DNA of 64,000 bases from Haemonchus contortus. Taxonomy: Eukaryota; Nematoda; Chromadorea; Rhabditida; Trichostrongylidae. The notes below the pieces were generated by a model. The model was not told the origin of the DNA and ran no database searches. It saw nothing but the letters and a program-made list of their open reading frames with translations. Location of the stretch: assembly GCA_000469685.2 (NCBI GenBank), contig LS997565.1, forward strand, positions 30,908,645 through 30,972,644, read 5' to 3'. The number at the start of each line of letters is the position of its first letter. The first letter of the stretch is position 1. Positions 58,801 through 64,000 of this stretch are shown piece after piece. The translations under genes were made by a program, and so were the position numbers.

Positions 58801-60250
58801 TATAACACACTATGTCAATTAGTTGTGCAGGTGGCAGAATGGAAACACTGATGGTAGGTGGCAGGATTGGTCTTACTTAGTTGCAGCTGAGTCGGACTAA
58901 CTAGTGAGTGAGCCAGTACCTGAACACACATGATTCAAGCTGTACTCCGCGCTACTTGATTGAAACTCGCGATGCCGTGCCGATTGGTTGTAATTGTTGT
59001 AACTAGCAAAGGTATAAAATACAATCTTCTACGGTAGATTAGCTGAGCTCGATAAGTGCTCAACCGATTTGATCGATACCGCTTTGAGCCGAAAAAGGAG
59101 GAGAATAGTAAGCGTTTCAAAGTCATTCTGACGTTAACATAAGAAGGAGAGCCTGGCGGGAGTCATGCGATCCGGCTGGTCGTTTTATACCCTCTGTATT
59201 CTTCTCTTTTTTTCAGTGCTAGATCAAATGCGATATTATAGCCTGTACGGGTTTTATTGATGCTCCTTCTGCTTTGTTGGATTTCACTGCATTGTCTAGG
59301 CAACGTTACCAAGGACCGCTCATATCTGGGCTATATTTTACAGCTGTGCGTGAGCTCTACCGCTTTTCGCACGGGGTAGTCAATGTCCTGTGTATTGCAA
59401 TAGTACTATCCTGGGGCTTGTCCTTCCGATTAGCCTGTTATGTAAAGCTTGCGAGGATACAGAAGTGGTGCGTGTTGTTTGCAAATTAGTGGATGTTACA
59501 TGAGATTCTGGATTAAGCACTAGTTGTGCAAATTATCAGGTAAGGGCAAATGTGAAGTTGTCCGTTTTTTGGTCACTACTAGTATGCCGCCATGAATTTT
59601 TTCAATTTCCGTTTTGCTATAAATGGATATCGTACTTTGTTGAGCTGTTTTCTGCTCTTTTTTCGCTCAACTTCTTTTCACCGAAGTTTACCAAGGTATC
59701 AGCTAATTATGCGCTTTTTCTAATGATCTGTTGATGTTTGCTTGTTTTTAAATGTCTCTTACTTACTCTTTTTCAGTCTATTCGTTTTCGATGTACTCTT
59801 TCTTTTATGGTGCAATGAGATGCTAAGAATTGATGACCTTCTTATTACCGAATTTTTCAGTCTGTTCCACGGAAAGCGTATACGACCAAGGTTGACTTAT
59901 CAGTCATTGCCTTTGTGGAACTGTCTCGCGCTCCAGCATTTTCAGTTTAGGTACGTATGCCATCGAGTAACATTGTTGTACTTTTATGCAATCACCGTGC
60001 GTTGTGTTCCGTCATCGATTGCGATTCGATGACAGGAAACACAACTAGTAGTAGTTTTTAATTACTGAACATATTACTTACTCTAACTTCACCCAATTCT
60101 GTTTCTGGATTTGCGAAGGCGATTAAGCTTGCTTGAGCGTGGCACTCACTGTATAATCACCAGCAACGGCTTATTGTTGTATCATGTTGACGCAATCTAA
60201 ATTTAGTTCTGCTCATTTGTTTTTTTTTTGTGTGAAAAGCTTTTTATTCT
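55831..60250. other. Intergenic upstream of the Rap GEF gene; no gene recognised
   Basis: A diverged ~127-bp unit lies near 58835-58870 (minus). Frames such as 56867-57226 (-, 119 codons) and 58165-58362 (+, Cys-rich) show no recognised domain. The stretch before 60250 may contain the promoter or alternative first exons of the downstream gene. Confidence 0.35.
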
Positions 60251-60255
60251 AGTCT
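60241..60255 (+). promoter_or_regulatory. Probable trans-splice acceptor of the Rap GEF gene
   Basis: TTTTTATTCTAG ends at 60252, three nt before the ATG at 60256. Such a short leader is normal for spliced-leader-capped nematode mRNAs. A missed upstream coding exon is the alternative. Confidence 0.5.
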
Positions 60256-63200
60256 ATGGACCCCATAAACGATGCAAGGTTCTATGAATCGTTAATCAAG
60301 CCTCCTCGGCAGCGAACTCAAGATGTGGGTCTGAAATTTTGATTTTCCGTGACTGTTGCGCTTGCATATTCATTATTGCAGGATATTCGAAATATTTACG
60401 ATCAACTCAGACAACTTGACATGTTTTCTACTCTTTATAACGGCCCATTGAAGGCCATATGTGCTAATGCCCGATATGAACGACATGGTGGTCATCACAT
60501 ATTGTATCGGTAAGTCGTCGTATATTTCCTTCTTGAAAACTAAATTAGTCTCAACATCGCTGATTAGTAAAGAGGCAACTGCTTATGTACTCAAATGCAA
60601 ACAGTTATTGGTCATTACGAAATGGCGAGCGAAAGTAAAAATTCTTTTTTCAAGTTCTGGTACGAAGAAACAGTGATTGCGAGAACTCAGGTTTCAAGGT
60701 GTTGTGATAGCGGCTAGAGGGGGAATAGGGCTTTCGCTGCATTAGTTCTCTGTTACTGTTCGGTTCGTCTATCTCAGAGAAGTTAGTGAATTTCATCCTT
60801 AAGGTACTTTCCAGGTAGCAGCGATTAGTAGGAGTGGCCGGAAATGGAGGTATTGTTGACAGGTAGTCCACCACTGAATAACAATAGGAGAAGGCCAAAA
60901 CGCATTATCTCGTATTTTCACTCAAACTGCGCTCATTTCACACACGTTCCGCTCCCTCCCTCCTTCCTCCTTCTCGCCCTCCGCTTTCCGAGTTCCACCC
61001 CTCGAGTGGAGTCTAGCTCAGTCACTTCCTCCCAATTATCGTCAGTGTTCCTATCCTGCCGCTGTGCTCCTACCATATTCAAACACTCTTGGTCCACGGG
61101 GACGGTAGTTAATTTTCGGTCACACACACCACATACACATGCATACACATACACACAAACATATACGTATACATATACACATATACAACATATACATATA
61201 TAATACACACGTACTTATATGGATATTGTATGTGCAGTATTAAAATGAAAGCGTTATACCGGCAGAGTTCGACCTAGCGCCACTCGACATAGCGGGGAGA
61301 GAGGTCCATTCTAGGTGATTTCCTCCTACATTCCATTTCTTACATGAGATCAGTATTATCTCGCCAGGGGTTGTGCCTCGAAGGGTATGAAATTGTGTTT
61401 CACGACAGCAGACGTTGCGCGCAGTGTTGCCTAAGTTTGCATGTTAACCATCAAAATATAATGTGCGAAAATTACTTTGCAAGCGAATAATTTTGGTTTT
61501 CATACTGCCTGCTTATGGATTTCTTCGATTCGATATCGTTTTAGGGAAGGCCAAGTGGCAACATGCTGGTACATCCTCCTTTCTGGCTCAGTGCTGATCG
61601 AAAACAATATCTGTCTACCGTATGGATGGTGAGTACCGTTTGCAATCATATATCATGTTATTTTGTACTTCGCTGTTCTTGGTATCGCTGAGTAGAATCG
61701 GCGTCGTATAATCGTCGGATGACTTTTCGCATTGCGCTAGGGGTTTGTATCGAAAGGTATTCGACCCAGTTTAGACAGTATCACATTCTCGCTTTCACTT
61801 CCGCCTCTCACATATCATATAATTTGGAATAGGTTCGCCCGTGCTTTGCTTTGCTCCCTTTATAAATGCACGGTTTGATTATCGTGAAGCGCTGCAATAT
61901 GATGATATTTGCTTTTTACAGCGATTAAACGATAACAAAAAAAAAGACGCTATGAAATGAAAATCTTTATTGGGCTGTTTAAGAATTGTTGGCATTTAGA
62001 GTGAAAAGGACAACGTTTTAAACGTTATCGATTGTATACTAAGGTATTCGCCAAATGTAGGCCCTCCCATCGCCACGCTTTGCCTATCGTGACGCTGATT
62101 TCCTGGCAGAAATCTGCCGTTACACTTTCTGAATTTGGATTCTGGAGAGATGCCATCATGTTTACTATTTTCTTCCCCCATTGAAAGCATTTTTTTGAAC
62201 AGCCGTCTTAATTTTTTTTCTTATTCGATTTTTTTTTCATATGAATCAACACTTGAAAGGTCTACTATTATAATACTACGCATATGCGCGTACATCTGGC
62301 TTCCTGTACGCAAACCAGACGAGTTCCTTTGAGTTTTTTCGTAGAATATCGTTGGATTAATCGATCGTCGATATCTCTGATCGCTGATATTTGATATCGA
62401 CACCTGATATCGCGCCTTGTTAGTTACGATCAGTCTGCGCATGTACGCATTTGATCACTGCGCACTGCTCCATTTTGCGATAATCCGCTTTTGTTGTGTT
62501 GTTTCATTCGGGAAAATTGCTTTTCTGATCCGATTCTTGGCAGAGTTTCCCGTACATTTGTGATCTTTTCTACGTACACTGTTCTACTCGGATATTTTGA
62601 TTTCGTATTTTTGTATAAATGCTAAGTTAAAATATTCAAGTAGAATCGAATATATCACAATGTGCCAACTGATCAGTTTAAGTCACGTCAAAACCATAGT
62701 TTTTCAGCTTTGGAAAACGGAACGGAATAAGTTGTCGACGTTCTCAGGACTGCATGCTTCTGCAGGAGTCAGAAATGATTGTGGTAAGTTGAGAGTTTCT
62801 AATGTTTCGACTGTTTTCATATATTTATGAGTGTGATCAAGTTGCTGGGTTTTGTTGCTCGACTTCCCAAAATTTCGAAGCCCGTATAAATAGCCTTTTT
62901 GGATTTTGGTCATTCATTGCTGATGGAGAGCCCGACCCTTTAATTTCTTTAATCGCGCTTTTACTTTTTTTAGCAAGAGGGTGCGTGTTTTCATGCGTTG
63001 TAACTGTGGAAGAAGTGTGCTTCGTAGTGTCCCACAAGTGAAAAAAAAAAACAACTGTCTGTTGTTATTCTTTTATATTTCCCTTTTGTAAGGTGAAAAA
63101 CGGACAGTTACTCAGTATTCTGTGAATCATCTCTATCGTAAAATACGGAAGAGCGGTTTTAGGAAAAGGAAATAACTTGTTGGAATAATGTATGCAAAAA

Positions 63201-64000
63201 AAGGCCAAACGAGTGAACTGCTCCCTTTAAAAGGGTATATCGAGGGTACAGCGTGAAGAGGCACGTTTTCGGATCTAATCTATAATCTCCCATAACTTGA
63301 AAAACATTCATCACTAATAAGTCAACAAAGCGTGAGTAAACGAAGCGTGTCTTTTTTACCTACTCATGCACATATATGCGTCACCCTCTAGTCATTTTGT
63401 CTTTCTATTTCAGAAGAGAATCATAGCTATTGTGTCCTCGCACGACAGTAATTTGGATGACAGCAAATGTCTTTCTGCCATCGATTGAACTCTCTTGAGT
63501 GCTTTTCAAATCGTGGAGATCGTAGAACGCGATGAAATCAACATCAGAGTATCTCATAGGCAAATAGGAAAAAACCCAATGCGATGCGAATTTGTCGCTC
63601 CCCACAAAACCCGAACCCTAGTCTCTCACATTTGAAGAGTCACCTGAACCACTACTCCGATACCGCTGAGAAACCTTGCACATCCATGGGATTTAAGTAA
63701 GTTCTCTTACGTTGAGCCTCACCTGAAATCACTTCATTACTTTATTCATAGATCCTTGGGCAAATTTGAGAAAAGATTTGGGATCAGCATCCGAAACACA
63801 TCTTAAGGTATAGGTCTCATTTCAAACGGTTTTCCGACTTTGGATCCTTCCCTGGTGAAGCGAGTGGACGGCGACTGCTGTATTTCGTCTGTAAAACACT
63901 AAGCTTACAAAAGGAAATGATCGAGTAAAATTAGCGTCTGTTTGAACCATAAAAACGCATTTATTGCCTTGTCAGCTCGCACCGCAGAGGGCGGAAGGTG
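60256..64000 (+). CDS. pxf-1: PDZ-GEF/RAPGEF2-type Rap guanine-nucleotide exchange factor, 5' part (runs off the window)
   Basis: Four exons are supported: 60256-60324, 60382-60509, 61545-61628 and 62708-62783, with matching phases (0, 2, 2, 0) and GT-AG introns. They encode the N-terminal cyclic-nucleotide-binding-like domain: YESLIKPPRQRTQDDIRNIY, MFSTLYNGPLKAICANARYE, HILYR, then GQVATCWYILLSGSVLI, LPYG, CFGKRNG and LLQESEMIV. The TCWYILLSGSV and FGKR..EMIV pattern is that of RAPGEF2/6 and C. elegans PXF-1, not of EPAC, which binds cAMP. The REM, PDZ, RA and CDC25 domains would lie beyond 64000. Family role: activates Rap GTPases at cell junctions. The ATG is 3 nt behind a strong acceptor. 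A possible exon at 63752-63811 does not fit the required phase and is not included. Confidence 0.85.
61020..61115 (+). repeat. Diverged single ~127-bp unit in Rap GEF intron 2
   Basis: It shares the order GTGTTCCTATCCTGCCGC, TGCTCCTACCATATTCAAAC, GGTCCACGGGGACGGTAGTT with the tandem units at 33360-33880. As at that locus, TG/CA-type simple sequence lies close by. Confidence 0.6.
61118..61212. repeat. CA/TA-rich microsatellite
   Basis: A run of CACATACA and TATACATA-type repeats, adjoining the ~127-bp unit. It is intronic. Confidence 0.8.

Noticed and set aside
59274..59489. ORF faintly resembling the MITE-encoded peptide
   Set aside because: Only a short GPLI..Y match; no terminal repeats present.
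63752..63811. Candidate fifth exon of the Rap GEF gene (after TTATTCATAG)
   Set aside because: Exon 4 ends in phase 0 and this exon is open only in another phase; a missing exon between them could rescue it but was not found.

Overview
This 64 kb window is nuclear DNA of a nematode, most likely a clade V strongylid (hookworm-like) genome. The evidence is short-exon genes with GT-AG introns and nematode-type TTTCAG acceptors, start codons sitting just behind trans-splice-like acceptors, and two neighbouring genes (RACK1 and Msp1/ATAD1 homologues) that, as I remember it, are also neighbours in Caenorhabditis elegans as K04D7.1 and K04D7.2. The long intergenic stretches are full of decayed transposable elements. 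No bacterial operons, CRISPR array or intact rRNA/tRNA gene was found.

Layout. Positions 1-805 hold a broken BEL/Pao retroelement (gag zinc finger and aspartic-protease-like domain). 1635-3665 is a foldback repeat. 5.99-12.6 kb is the most unusual block. It starts with a 12-bp-period array of palindromic decamers. A promoter-like zone with repeated GATA motifs and a TATA box follows. Next come a gag-like start, a zinc knuckle and a Ty3/gypsy-type integrase with no reverse transcriptase between them, and then a frameshifted 3.6 kb coding stretch ending in a superfamily 1 (UPF1/NAM7-type) helicase. It is more GC-rich than its surroundings. 12985-17062 is a 4 kb near-palindrome with another TIR element nested in one arm, and 17.3-18.6 kb holds more nested inverted repeats.

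Four host genes could be modelled exon by exon. A PAQR/adiponectin-receptor homologue (+, 19404-23911, 15 exons, 590 aa) converges on an Msp1/ATAD1 AAA-ATPase (-, 36804-28545, 9 exons, 342 aa). Upstream on the same strand lies RACK1 (-, 45788-39615, 4 exons, 320 aa). The 5' part of a PDZ-GEF/RAPGEF2-type Rap exchange factor (+, from 60256) runs off the right edge. These are unrelated housekeeping and signalling genes: membrane lipid homeostasis, mitochondrial membrane-protein quality control, ribosome scaffold, and Rap signalling.

Introns and intergenic regions carry a 1.27 kb TIR element with four tandem ~127-bp units and scattered single relatives, a 240-bp MITE with 13-bp TIRs (two clear copies and one diverged), a back-to-back TTTAAA-ended MITE dimer, three tRNA-derived SINE-like sequences, and two Penelope-like element remnants. 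All exon boundaries were worked out by eye from reading frame and splice signals and have no transcript support.
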